Assembly (NCBI GenBank): GCA_038135065.1
Contig: JAYPWI010000007.1
Coordinates: 56,256-120,255 of the forward strand
Source: JAYPWI01 sp038135065
GTDB lineage: Bacteria; Actinomycetota; Acidimicrobiia; Acidimicrobiales; Poriferisodalaceae
Reading direction: 5' to 3'
DNA: 64,000 bases
The notes below the pieces were generated by a model that did not search any database, had not been told where the DNA came from, and saw only the letters and a list, made by a program, of their open reading frames with translations. Numbering within the stretch: the stretch's first letter is position 1; every line of letters begins with the position of its first letter. Both the position numbers and the translations under genes were made by a program. This document shows positions 44,456 to 51,783 of this stretch, in pieces.

Positions 44456-44459
44456 ACGA

Positions 44460-44479
44460 GTGGATCAGGCCTGATCCAC
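44460..44479. terminator. Perfect 20-bp palindrome at convergent gene ends
   Basis: GTGGATCAGG followed directly by CCTGATCCAC. As RNA this gives an 8-bp stem with loop GGCC and could stop transcription from both sides. It overlaps the last codons of the SnoaL-like gene. Confidence 0.6.
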
Positions 44480-44878
44480 CTTCGCCATCCGCTTGTCCCT
44501 CCGGCGCAGGGTGGTCACCCGATGCTGCACCCGCCAGCCATCTGGGGTGCGCACCACGTCGTCGTAGTACGAGGCGGTGCCGGTGCGGCCTTCCCCGAGG
44601 AGGGCCACGATCCGGAAGTACATCTTCACGCCGTCGGGGCTGTCGTCCACGTAGATGTTGGTCATCATGTGCGTCTTGGGGTGGGCGGCTTCGGCGTCCA
44701 TGAACTGGATGATCCGGTCGAGCCCTTCGAGCCGGGGGGCGCCGAGGTCGGTCAGGTCGAACACGGCGTCGTTGGTGAAGATCGACCCCAGTCGATCCCA
44801 CGCCCGATCGTCGATGGCGTCGCCGTAGCGGCCGGGGAGTTCGTGAAGTTCGAGGCGGTCAGCAGTGGTGATGGCCAT
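44465..44878 (-). CDS. SnoaL-like/NTF2-fold protein
   Basis: 137 aa cone-shaped alpha+beta fold. The pattern LPGRYGDAIDDRAWDRLGSI (about 14-33), FDLTDLGAPRLEGLDRII and a strand-rich end with Tyr-Asp-Asp and His-Arg pairs fits the SnoaL-like, ring-hydroxylating-dioxygenase-beta or ketosteroid-isomerase-like clan. Members are isomerases, dehydratases or small subunits. A steroid link is possible but unproven. The -10 box TAGCAT shares its TAG with the upstream polymerase stop codon. Confidence 0.75.
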   Translation of the reverse strand: MAITTADRLELHELPGRYGDAIDDRAWDRLGSIFTNDAVFDLTDLGAPRLEGLDRIIQFMDAEAAHPKTHMMTNIYVDDSPDGVKMYFRIVALLGEGRTGTASYYDDVVRTPDGWRVQHRVTTLRRRDKRMAKVDQA

Positions 44879-44884
44879 CGGCCG

Positions 44885-44890
44885 ATGCTA
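44885..44890 (-). promoter_or_regulatory. -10 box TAGCAT overlapping a stop codon (minus strand)
   Basis: The TAG of this -10 box is also the stop codon of the polymerase gene (44888-44890). It ends 6 bases before the SnoaL-like ATG at 44878. Confidence 0.5.
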
Positions 44891-47329
44891 GCTGGAGGTC
44901 TCCGCAGCGATCTGCTGGTCGAGGGCGCGGACGATGTCGTCGTCGGCGAGGCTGGTCCGGATGTCGGTGTCGGCCCGGGGCACCACGTCGGGACACCAGA
45001 CGGCCATGGCCTCCTCGAGACAGGCCTGCACGGTGCGAGCCACGTCGTCGGCCTCGTCGCGGTCACACTCGACGACCACACTGTCGTGCACCGTCTGCAC
45101 ACCGACGGCGAGATGGTGAGCGGTCAGACGTTGGTGCAGGAGGCCGTAGGCGTGGAGCATCACGTCGGCAACACCTCCCTGGATGGGGGCGTTGCGATAG
45201 GCATTTCCCAACCGGCGCACCCGGTCGGCGAGAGCCCTGGAAAGGAGAAGGTCGGTGTCGTCGTCGCCCATGGTCGACCGGACCTCCTCCACGATGGTGC
45301 GTCGCAGCGACCGGTCCTCCAGCAGTTTGTCGATGTCGGGATCGGGCAGCGGCTGCGAGTGGTCGTCGAGGCGGAGGCCGAGTCGCTCGTCGAGTCGCTT
45401 GCGGACGGCCGTGGGTCCGGGCTTGGTCGAACGCAGGATGATGGTGGCGGCTGTGGCGAGCAGCGAATCGGTGTGCACCGTGAACTGCTGGCGCCGTCCG
45501 GCAGGGGTTCTCGAGAGGATGCAGAACGGAGCGCCGTCGTTGCGCAGGGCGATGGGCGCGGTGAAGGACATGGTCCACGCCACCTCGTCGAGTGAGCAGG
45601 CGCCCTGGAGCGCTTGGTGGGTCTCCTCGGCTGATGGCCAGCGGCGATGGGCGGCGCGGAATTCCTGTCGGACCTGTTGGGTCAGGGGCCAGAGGCGGTG
45701 GAGGTCGAGTGTCAGGGCCCAGTCCATGTCGGGAAGCGACGCGCTCAGGGCGTCGATTTCGGCGTCGCGACCAGCCACCCACCGGGCCACCTGCGGGTAG
45801 GCCGCCAGGTAGGCATCGAGCAGACGCTGACCCTCCTCGGCCGTCGTGGGGACACCCGACTGGCTGAGGCTGCGGGCGAGACCCCCGCCGCGTTGTCCGT
45901 AGACGATGCCGAAATTGATCCGTTTGGCGGTGGCCCGCAGTTCCCGATGTCGCAGAGGGTCGGTCTGGGCGAGGGCTGCCATGTCCACACCGAACATCCG
46001 CTCGGCCGTGCTCTGGTGGACGTCACTGCCCTCACTGAATGCCGCCTGGAGGGCGTGGTCGCCGGCCACCTGTGCAACGAACCGCAACTCGGCCTGACTC
46101 AGGTCGGCATGGACGAACACCCGGCTGGGGTCGGCCGGTCGGAGGTAGGTGTTCATACGCGGTGTGAAGTTCTGGGCGTTCGGGCGACGACTGGCCAGGC
46201 GTCCGGTGTTGGTCCCAACGACCTGGAGGTACTCGGGGTGTAGGCGGCCGTCCTCTCCGATGAGGTCCCCGACACCGGCGCCGTAGGTGGTGATGGTCTT
46301 GGTCAGGTCGCGGTGTTCGAGGAGCAGGTCGCACAGAGGCCCGCCGATATCACCGAGGACCTGGGAGGTGAGCGGGTCACCGGCCCTGAGGTGGCGTCGG
46401 GCCCCCTCGGATCGCTCGAAGTAGGCCTCGACTCGGTCGGGATGATGGCGATTGACCGCCTCTTTTGCCTGGCGTTCGCTCGAGGGGTTCCACGATGGTT
46501 CCAGTCGGGTCGTGAACAGTGTTCCCTGGCCGCCTCCGGTCGAAGCTGCAAGGGCATCGAGGACCTCGGCCAGCCGGTCTTGCACCGTGTCGAGCTCGGA
46601 ACGCCACCCCTCCCAATCGAAGGGAATACCGACCCGGTGCATGATGTCGAGGAAGGGGCGGGCCTCCTGTTCGAGCCGGCAGACGACGTCCAGTCCTGCG
46701 CTGGTGACGCGGGAGCGCAGGACATCGGCCACCCACAGGGTTTCGACCGCATCGGCGGCTGCGTAGGCGATCTGTTCTGGAGTGAGTTCTCGCCCTCGGC
46801 GGAACGAGACCTGGGTCGTTCCCTTGCCTTGGGCGTGGATGCCCAGATACCACTCGGTCGCCCAGGCCAGCCCGTGATAGAAGCCAAAGCCGCTCAAACC
46901 CTGGTGGAGCAGGGCATCGGCCAATTGGGCGTCCCACCACACGATCTCCTCCACCCTGCGCCCGTCTCGGCGGGCCACATCGAGGACGTCGCGGTCGAGG
47001 ACCAGGGCATCGAAATTGGCGTTCCAGGCAGCCGCCCGGGTGCCCGACAGGGCACAGCCCAGCTCGACGATGTCGATGTGGTCGATATCGACCACCCATG
47101 CTGCTTCGACACCGTCAGGGCCACGAGTGGCCAGCGACACCGCTCGCACCGGACCCGGTCCGGTATCGGGAGCGTCGGGGTCGTAGACCGTCTCGGTGTC
47201 GATGGCTGTGGCGACCGAGTCTGACAGGGCCGCAGCCAGCGCCGGAAGGCTGCGATCGTCGACCAGGGTGACGGGTACCTCCTCGGGAAGGGCCCGCGGT
47301 GTCGGTCGAGGGTCGGCGGGGGCAGCCAC
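44888..47329 (-). CDS. Family-A DNA polymerase with 3'-5' exonuclease and large B-C insertion
   Basis: 813 aa. The N-terminal DnaQ-like exonuclease has DTET (D44, E46), NANFD (about 109-113) and YAAADAVETLW (about 200). No 5'-3' exonuclease domain is present. The polymerase part has motif A DLSQAELR (about 408), motif B RATAKRINFGIVYG (about 463-476) and motif C VHDSVVVE (about 745-752), where Ser replaces the usual Glu of HDE. Motif B to C spans about 280 residues, against about 125 in E. coli Pol I; the extra residues lie on both sides of a TPAGRRQQF strand. GTG start follows a TATGGT box. A repair or translesion role is possible. It is not the normal chromosomal PolA shape. Confidence 0.85.
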   Translation of the reverse strand: MAAPADPRPTPRALPEEVPVTLVDDRSLPALAAALSDSVATAIDTETVYDPDAPDTGPGPVRAVSLATRGPDGVEAAWVVDIDHIDIVELGCALSGTRAAAWNANFDALVLDRDVLDVARRDGRRVEEIVWWDAQLADALLHQGLSGFGFYHGLAWATEWYLGIHAQGKGTTQVSFRRGRELTPEQIAYAAADAVETLWVADVLRSRVTSAGLDVVCRLEQEARPFLDIMHRVGIPFDWEGWRSELDTVQDRLAEVLDALAASTGGGQGTLFTTRLEPSWNPSSERQAKEAVNRHHPDRVEAYFERSEGARRHLRAGDPLTSQVLGDIGGPLCDLLLEHRDLTKTITTYGAGVGDLIGEDGRLHPEYLQVVGTNTGRLASRRPNAQNFTPRMNTYLRPADPSRVFVHADLSQAELRFVAQVAGDHALQAAFSEGSDVHQSTAERMFGVDMAALAQTDPLRHRELRATAKRINFGIVYGQRGGGLARSLSQSGVPTTAEEGQRLLDAYLAAYPQVARWVAGRDAEIDALSASLPDMDWALTLDLHRLWPLTQQVRQEFRAAHRRWPSAEETHQALQGACSLDEVAWTMSFTAPIALRNDGAPFCILSRTPAGRRQQFTVHTDSLLATAATIILRSTKPGPTAVRKRLDERLGLRLDDHSQPLPDPDIDKLLEDRSLRRTIVEEVRSTMGDDDTDLLLSRALADRVRRLGNAYRNAPIQGGVADVMLHAYGLLHQRLTAHHLAVGVQTVHDSVVVECDRDEADDVARTVQACLEEAMAVWCPDVVPRADTDIRTSLADDDIVRALDQQIAAETSS

Positions 47330-47335
47330 CGGGCC

Positions 47336-47341
47336 ACCATA
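47336..47341 (-). promoter_or_regulatory. -10 box TATGGT (minus strand)
   Basis: On the minus strand TATGGT ends 6 bases before the polymerase GTG at 47329. Confidence 0.5.
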
Positions 47342-47351
47342 GGCCCCTGGG

Positions 47352-48506
47352 TCAGCTGAACTCGCGCAGGCGGTCGGCGAGTTCGGGCAACTGATCCTCG
47401 CTGAGGTTGGCGAAGCTCATGCGGATCATCTGGTCGTCGTGGATGGTGAAGGCAGTGCCAGGGATGACGAGTACATCGTGATCCAACACCAGCCTGCGAA
47501 CGACCTCGTCGGTCGCCAGATCAGGCCGGTCGTGGCGAACCCACCCGAAGTAGGCCCCGCTGGTGACGACCTCGAAGCCACCCGGCCGATCCCCGAGGAC
47601 CGCGCGGAACCCTTCCTCGAGGTCCGAGATGCGTCGGACCTGCTCGCGGCGCCACTCCTGCGCGTGACGGAGCCCGGCTAGGGCTGCCTCCTGGCCGATC
47701 CGCGGAGCGCTGATGGCCACGCAGTCGAGGACCTTCAGGGCCTCGGCAATGGTCGCCGGCCCACCCACCAGAGCTCCGACCCGGTATCCAGGGATGGCGA
47801 AGTCCTTCGAGAAGCTGTGGAGGCTCACCACATGGTCACCCCAGTCGGGGGTGGAGAACAGGTGGTGGGCGGGCTCGTTCGAGCCTCGGAACATGCGGTA
47901 GGTCTCGTCGAGGACCAGGGCGACCTTCCGTTGCCGAGTGAGGGCCCCGATGCGGTCGAGGACGTCGGGTGGGACGGTCACCCCCGAAGGGTTGCCGGGT
48001 GAGACGACCACCACCATGGCCGTTCGCTCGTCGATGAGGCCCTCGAGGGCATCGGGGTCCGGTTGGAGGTCGGGCCCGGGAGCGAGGTGCCGCACCTCGA
48101 TTCCCTCGACCCGCAGCCACATGTCGTGGTTGAAGTAGTGGGGCGAGATCAGCACTGCGTTGTCGCCCGGGCCGGCCAAGGCGCTGGCCACCACGCAGAA
48201 CGCTTGGTTGCACCCGGCGGTGACGAGCACGTTCTCAGCCGCCAGGTCGCTCCGGTACTGGGCATTGATGTCGGCGGCGAATGCGTCCCGTAGCGGCCCC
48301 AGGCCTGGCTGCGGTGCGTAGCGGCCGCCGTCGGGTTCGCCGGCTACCTCGGCGATACGGGCACTGACGACGGGAGCCGGAGGAAAGGCTGGAGCGGCCT
48401 GTGACAGGTCGAGCAGCGGGCGGTCGTTCTGCCGCTGGGGTACCAGGGCGTGGGCGGCCCCGATGGGGGAATGGATCAGGTCGTGGACGCGGGCGGCGAA
48501 TCTCAT
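47352..48506 (-). CDS. Class I/II PLP aminotransferase
   Basis: 384 aa. PLP lysine K234 in SLHSFSKDFAIPGYR, the SPGNPSG loop (169-175), LDETYRMFRG (about 199-208) and DLSQAAPAFPP near the N-terminus (33-43). It resembles 2-oxoacid aminotransferases of broad use. ATG at 48506 gives the normal N-terminus; the open frame beyond is antisense to nothing coding and lacks a start signal. It is on the same strand as the class IV enzyme 28 bases upstream and the polymerase 22 bases downstream. Confidence 0.9.
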   Translation of the reverse strand: MRFAARVHDLIHSPIGAAHALVPQRQNDRPLLDLSQAAPAFPPAPVVSARIAEVAGEPDGGRYAPQPGLGPLRDAFAADINAQYRSDLAAENVLVTAGCNQAFCVVASALAGPGDNAVLISPHYFNHDMWLRVEGIEVRHLAPGPDLQPDPDALEGLIDERTAMVVVVSPGNPSGVTVPPDVLDRIGALTRQRKVALVLDETYRMFRGSNEPAHHLFSTPDWGDHVVSLHSFSKDFAIPGYRVGALVGGPATIAEALKVLDCVAISAPRIGQEAALAGLRHAQEWRREQVRRISDLEEGFRAVLGDRPGGFEVVTSGAYFGWVRHDRPDLATDEVVRRLVLDHDVLVIPGTAFTIHDDQMIRMSFANLSEDQLPELADRLREFS

Positions 48507-48534
48507 GGTCGAGCTGCGGGGTGACCGGGCGACA

Positions 48535-49569
48535 TCACGGGTACGGGACCACCACGAAGTCGCGCGCCTCGCCACTCCCTCCGGCGTCCAGGGGGCCACC
48601 CGGAGCCTCGGCCTCGAGGCGATCGAGTAGCCAGGTGGCGACTGGACCGACTGCGCCGTCGCCGATCGGTTCCCCGTCCCAGCTCGTGATGGGGAAGATG
48701 TGCGTGTCGCCCCCGCTCAGGAACATCTCCCGGGAGCGGGCACCTCGGCGGTCGTCGGCTCGAATGGGGGCCTGGCGAACCGCCCGGATCAGCCCGGCGG
48801 GCACGAGCTCCTGCTCTGCCAGCTCCAGGACCCGGCGCACCGTGGTGCCCCTGAGAATGCCCTGGAAGGGGGGTGTGACCAGGTCTCCTTCGTCGGTCAC
48901 GAAGGTCGCATTGAGCACACACGCCTCGGCGAGGTAGCCATCAGCGTCCACCAGAACGCCGAACATGCCGCCCCGGTCGACTGCCTCGAGGTGGGTCAAC
49001 ACGTTGAGGAGGTAGTTGTTCGACTTGATGGTGGCCAACAGCTCGGGCTTCATGGGCGTGTCGAACACCGTTGCCTCGTTGATGCCGTTGCGCATGATGT
49101 CGACGTCGTTCACCAGCAGGTGGCCTGCATCGAAGATGACGCAGTAGAAGCAGGGTTCCTCGCACTCGGTGGGGCTGAAACTGAAGCCTCCAGGACCCGG
49201 GCTCAGCCAGTAGCGCACGGAGCCGTCGCGAACACCAGAGGCAGCAGCGGTGTCGACCACCATCTCGACGAGTTCGGCGTGTGACCACGGATGCTCGATG
49301 CGGGCCAGTGCCGCACTGGCCAGCAGGCGATCGAGGTGAATCCCCAGTCGGTAGAGCCGTCCGTTGGCCAGGGTGCAGGTGTCGAAGACACCGTGGCCCC
49401 GGTGCACCAGGTGGTCGTCGAGGGGGATCGACATGAGCGCCGGGTCGGTGACCACACCCCCCAGGTACGAGCTGAACATGGCCAACATGGGGTGGCCGCT
49501 GGACCGACGTTTCTGCAAGCTGGCCAGGGCCTCATCGGTGGGGATCAGGCGGCGGGTGGGGCGGGTCAC
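48535..49569 (-). CDS. Class IV PLP aminotransferase (BCAT/D-alanine aminotransferase/ADC lyase type)
   Basis: 344 aa fold-type IV. PLP lysine K182 in IKSNNYLLNVL, the HRGHGVFDT block (57-65) and RLYRLGIHLDRL (71-82) are the standard signatures. Branched-chain, D-amino-acid and 4-amino-4-deoxychorismate-lyase members share these, so the substrate is open. GTG at 49569 was chosen for the -10 box TAGTCT seven bases upstream. It heads a minus-strand series with the second aminotransferase. Confidence 0.88.
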   Translation of the reverse strand: MTRPTRRLIPTDEALASLQKRRSSGHPMLAMFSSYLGGVVTDPALMSIPLDDHLVHRGHGVFDTCTLANGRLYRLGIHLDRLLASAALARIEHPWSHAELVEMVVDTAAASGVRDGSVRYWLSPGPGGFSFSPTECEEPCFYCVIFDAGHLLVNDVDIMRNGINEATVFDTPMKPELLATIKSNNYLLNVLTHLEAVDRGGMFGVLVDADGYLAEACVLNATFVTDEGDLVTPPFQGILRGTTVRRVLELAEQELVPAGLIRAVRQAPIRADDRRGARSREMFLSGGDTHIFPITSWDGEPIGDGAVGPVATWLLDRLEAEAPGGPLDAGGSGEARDFVVVPYP

Positions 49570-49576
49570 GAACCCG

Positions 49577-49582
49577 AGACTA
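49577..49582 (-). promoter_or_regulatory. -10 box TAGTCT (minus strand)
   Basis: On the minus strand TAGTCT ends 7 bases before the GTG at 49569. Confidence 0.5.
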
Positions 49583-49646
49583 CGCCCACTTCGGGCCGAC
49601 TGCGGTAGGTTCGACACGACGCCGTCGACCTCATTGGAGGGGTGCC

Positions 49647-50132
49647 ATGCCCGACAAGCCCAGCTACCTCGGACTCTTGAACGCCATCTCGGTAGCCGAG
49701 ACCGCAGCGGGGGCAGTCTTCACCGAATGGGCGGACAGCACGACCGACAAACGGCTGGCCAAGACGCTGCGGTTGGTCGCCATGCGCGAAGCCGAGCACG
49801 GTCTTGCCTTCGCCAAGCGGATCATGGAGCTCGGCTACGAGGTGCGCAGTCCTGAGGGTGAGCCCGACCCCCATCTGGGGTCGGTGGCCAGATCCAAGCG
49901 GACGGACCTGTCCAAGCTGCGGGCCCTGAAGTTCAACAAGGCCCCCGGGGGAACCGACATCTTCGATGCCATGTTCGGGGACAAGACCATCGATCCCGTC
50001 ACCGGAGCGCTGCTCGGCCGGTACATCGCTGAGGAACGGGACACCGGTCGCCTGCTCAAGGCAGAACACGATCGTCTGGCCGACAAGGACCGTCGCGCCA
50101 AGGAACGAGCCAAGCAGCGCGCCGCTAGCTGA
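49647..50132 (+). CDS. Small ferritin-like/rubrerythrin-like protein
   Basis: 161 aa. The first half is a ferritin-like two-helix pair with E18, E27 and REAEH (E48, H51). A late YIAEERDTGRLLKAEH (about 131-146) gives another Glu and His, but the second helix pair is not a full ExxH repeat, so a complete diiron site is uncertain. A Lys/Arg-rich tail ends the protein. GGAGG lies before the ATG. It overlaps the convergent LLM gene by 8 bases. Role unknown; iron handling or peroxide defence are family options. Confidence 0.7.
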   Translation: MPDKPSYLGLLNAISVAETAAGAVFTEWADSTTDKRLAKTLRLVAMREAEHGLAFAKRIMELGYEVRSPEGEPDPHLGSVARSKRTDLSKLRALKFNKAPGGTDIFDAMFGDKTIDPVTGALLGRYIAEERDTGRLLKAEHDRLADKDRRAKERAKQRAAS

Positions 50133-50970
50133 GGCCTGCCGCGTCGATCGTCGCCTTCGCGGCCTCGAGGGCGGCTCCGAACTCTGCGTCGGTTGCCCCG
50201 CCGGCTCCGAAGACCACCCGGTCGGGTTCCCATTCCTGGACCCGTTGGAGGGCAGCCGGATCATTCGGTACGCCGAACACGCTGAGGCTGAACCCGTCGA
50301 GGCGGTCGGCGTCTGCGAGGGCATCGCGAACCAGTGGCAGGGTGCCGTCGATGTCATCGCGACCGAACATGGGGGCCCAGCCGTCGGCCCAGTCGACCAG
50401 ATCGGCCAACGTCCGCGGGCCGACACCGGCCCCGATGACCAGGGGCGGACCACCGTCGCGGATGGGCTTGGGCCAGGCCTGGCTTGCGCTGACCGAGACG
50501 TGGTGGCCCTCGTAGCTGGCGACGTCCTGTCCCCATAGGGCGCGCATCAGCTCGACACACTCGCGGGTACGAGCCCGACGCTGGGAGAAGTCGACGCCGT
50601 GGTCGGCGAGTTCTGCTCGATTCCATGTGTAGCCCACGCCCATGACGAGCCGTCCACCGCTGAGGTGATCGACCGAGGCGGCCTGTTTGGCCAGCCAGAC
50701 AGGGTCGTGCTGGGGGACGAGGGTCATGCCCGTCCCGAGGGTGATGGTCGAGGTCGACTCGATCGCCATGCCGAGGGCCACCCACTGGTCGATGGTCCGT
50801 GCATATGAGGCAGGGATGCGATCGCCGCCCGGCCACCCGCCGCTTGCCGTAGGCAGATGTGAGTGCTCGGGGAACCACACCGACTCGAAGCCGGCCTCTT
50901 CGGTGAGGCGGGCGATGCGCCCCGGCGAGATGGTCTGGTCGGTGGCAAAGGCGATGATTCCGAAGTCCAT
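50125..50970 (-). CDS. LLM-class flavin/F420-dependent oxidoreductase
   Basis: 281 aa. MDFGIIAFATDQTISPGRIA, the EAGFESVWFPEHSHL block (about 25-39), LSGGRLVMGVGYTW (about 107-120) and VIGAGVGPRTL (about 182-192) are typical of the F420-dependent TIM-barrel families in actinobacteria. ATG at 50970 has the -10 box TAGCGT 6 bases upstream. It ends inside the convergent ferritin-like gene, an 8-base overlap of opposite stops. Confidence 0.88.
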   Translation of the reverse strand: MDFGIIAFATDQTISPGRIARLTEEAGFESVWFPEHSHLPTASGGWPGGDRIPASYARTIDQWVALGMAIESTSTITLGTGMTLVPQHDPVWLAKQAASVDHLSGGRLVMGVGYTWNRAELADHGVDFSQRRARTRECVELMRALWGQDVASYEGHHVSVSASQAWPKPIRDGGPPLVIGAGVGPRTLADLVDWADGWAPMFGRDDIDGTLPLVRDALADADRLDGFSLSVFGVPNDPAALQRVQEWEPDRVVFGAGGATDAEFGAALEAAKATIDAAGLS

Positions 50971-50976
50971 CGCCTG

Positions 50977-50982
50977 ACGCTA
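50977..50982 (-). promoter_or_regulatory. -10 box TAGCGT overlapping a stop codon (minus strand)
   Basis: The TAG here is also the stop of the ACT-domain gene (50980-50982); the box ends 6 bases before the ATG at 50970. Confidence 0.5.
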
Positions 50983-51642
50983 GCCGGGTAGCGGTTCGCC
51001 GAACTTGGGCTCGGGGACAAGGAGTTGGGCCACGGCAGCCCATCCGGACAGCTCGTCGATTTCGGAGTCGAGGAGATCGGGTTGCAGCCGGCTGATGGTC
51101 AGGGCGCCATCGAGGACGGGTCGGTACACGATGCCATCGGCGACCGCGCCGGCGTGAGGAGCATGGGCCATGCCGGTGACGAAGCTGCGGAGCCAGATGG
51201 GATCCGGGAGGTCACCTGCGGCTGCGAGGAGGAACCCGTCTCCCTGCGTCACAGCAGCCCAGTCGGCCTCGAGGTGGCGAACCAGCGTCTCGCACAACAC
51301 CTGGAGCGGACCTTCGGTGGAGGGGTCGAACAGGCGCGCCGCCGTGCACAGGGCCTCGGCAGTCGACATGCGCCAGCCCCGCTCACGCCGCACGTCTTCG
51401 ACGGCTACCCCCTCGAGGCCGCTGACCGCCGTCACCACCTCGGTGATCGACGCGGAGTCCAGAGCGATCGTGATGTCATCGACCGCCTGGGCGCCACTGC
51501 GTTCGACGACGTCGATGCCCACCACATCGACCCCCGACGCGCTGAGTGCGCCGGTCACCGCGGCCAGGCTTCCCGGTCGGTCGGGCAGCCAGATGCGGAG
51601 AACCCACATCGGTCGCTTGTCCGGCACCGGTGCTGGCGTCAT
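50980..51642 (-). CDS. ACT-domain protein
   Basis: 220 aa. An N-terminal ACT domain (about residues 12-65; WVLRIWLPDRPGSLAAVTGA with the conserved PGSL turn) would bind an amino acid or similar small ligand. The second half (about 90-190) looks like a degenerate GAF-like sensor (WAAVTQGDGFLLAAAGDLP). No catalytic domain is joined, so a regulatory or sensor function is likely. ATG at 51642 has TAACGT 7 bases upstream. It is divergent from rimO across a 141-base gap. Confidence 0.75.
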   Translation of the reverse strand: MTPAPVPDKRPMWVLRIWLPDRPGSLAAVTGALSASGVDVVGIDVVERSGAQAVDDITIALDSASITEVVTAVSGLEGVAVEDVRRERGWRMSTAEALCTAARLFDPSTEGPLQVLCETLVRHLEADWAAVTQGDGFLLAAAGDLPDPIWLRSFVTGMAHAPHAGAVADGIVYRPVLDGALTISRLQPDLLDSEIDELSGWAAVAQLLVPEPKFGEPLPG

Positions 51643-51649
51643 GCTGACA

Positions 51650-51655
51650 ACGTTA
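51650..51655 (-). promoter_or_regulatory. -10 box TAACGT (minus strand)
   Basis: On the minus strand TAACGT ends 7 bases before the ACT-gene ATG at 51642. Confidence 0.5.
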
Positions 51656-51770
51656 GGAACCGACTGTGTCGGCCGTGTTTCGACAGTGCGAATACCCGAG
51701 GTGTGAGGGGAGCCGGGCATCTGCGCGGTGCGATGGCCCCGTGGGTGCACGGTCTCGCAGTCACAGTCAA

Positions 51771-51776
51771 TACCCT
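51771..51776 (+). promoter_or_regulatory. -10 box TACCCT of rimO
   Basis: TACCCT ends 7 bases before the ATG at 51784, excluding a much longer in-frame extension that is antisense to the ACT gene. Confidence 0.55.
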
Positions 51777-51783
51777 GGCCTCG

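Noticed and set aside
40168..50132. P450s and aminotransferases as a natural-product gene cluster
   Set aside because: No polyketide, peptide or terpene synthase is present, and the genes alternate strands without an operon shape.
11277..51783. The middle block as a mobile island with integrase or transposase
   Set aside because: No such gene, tRNA edge or direct repeat was seen. The block may be old content; only comparison can tell.
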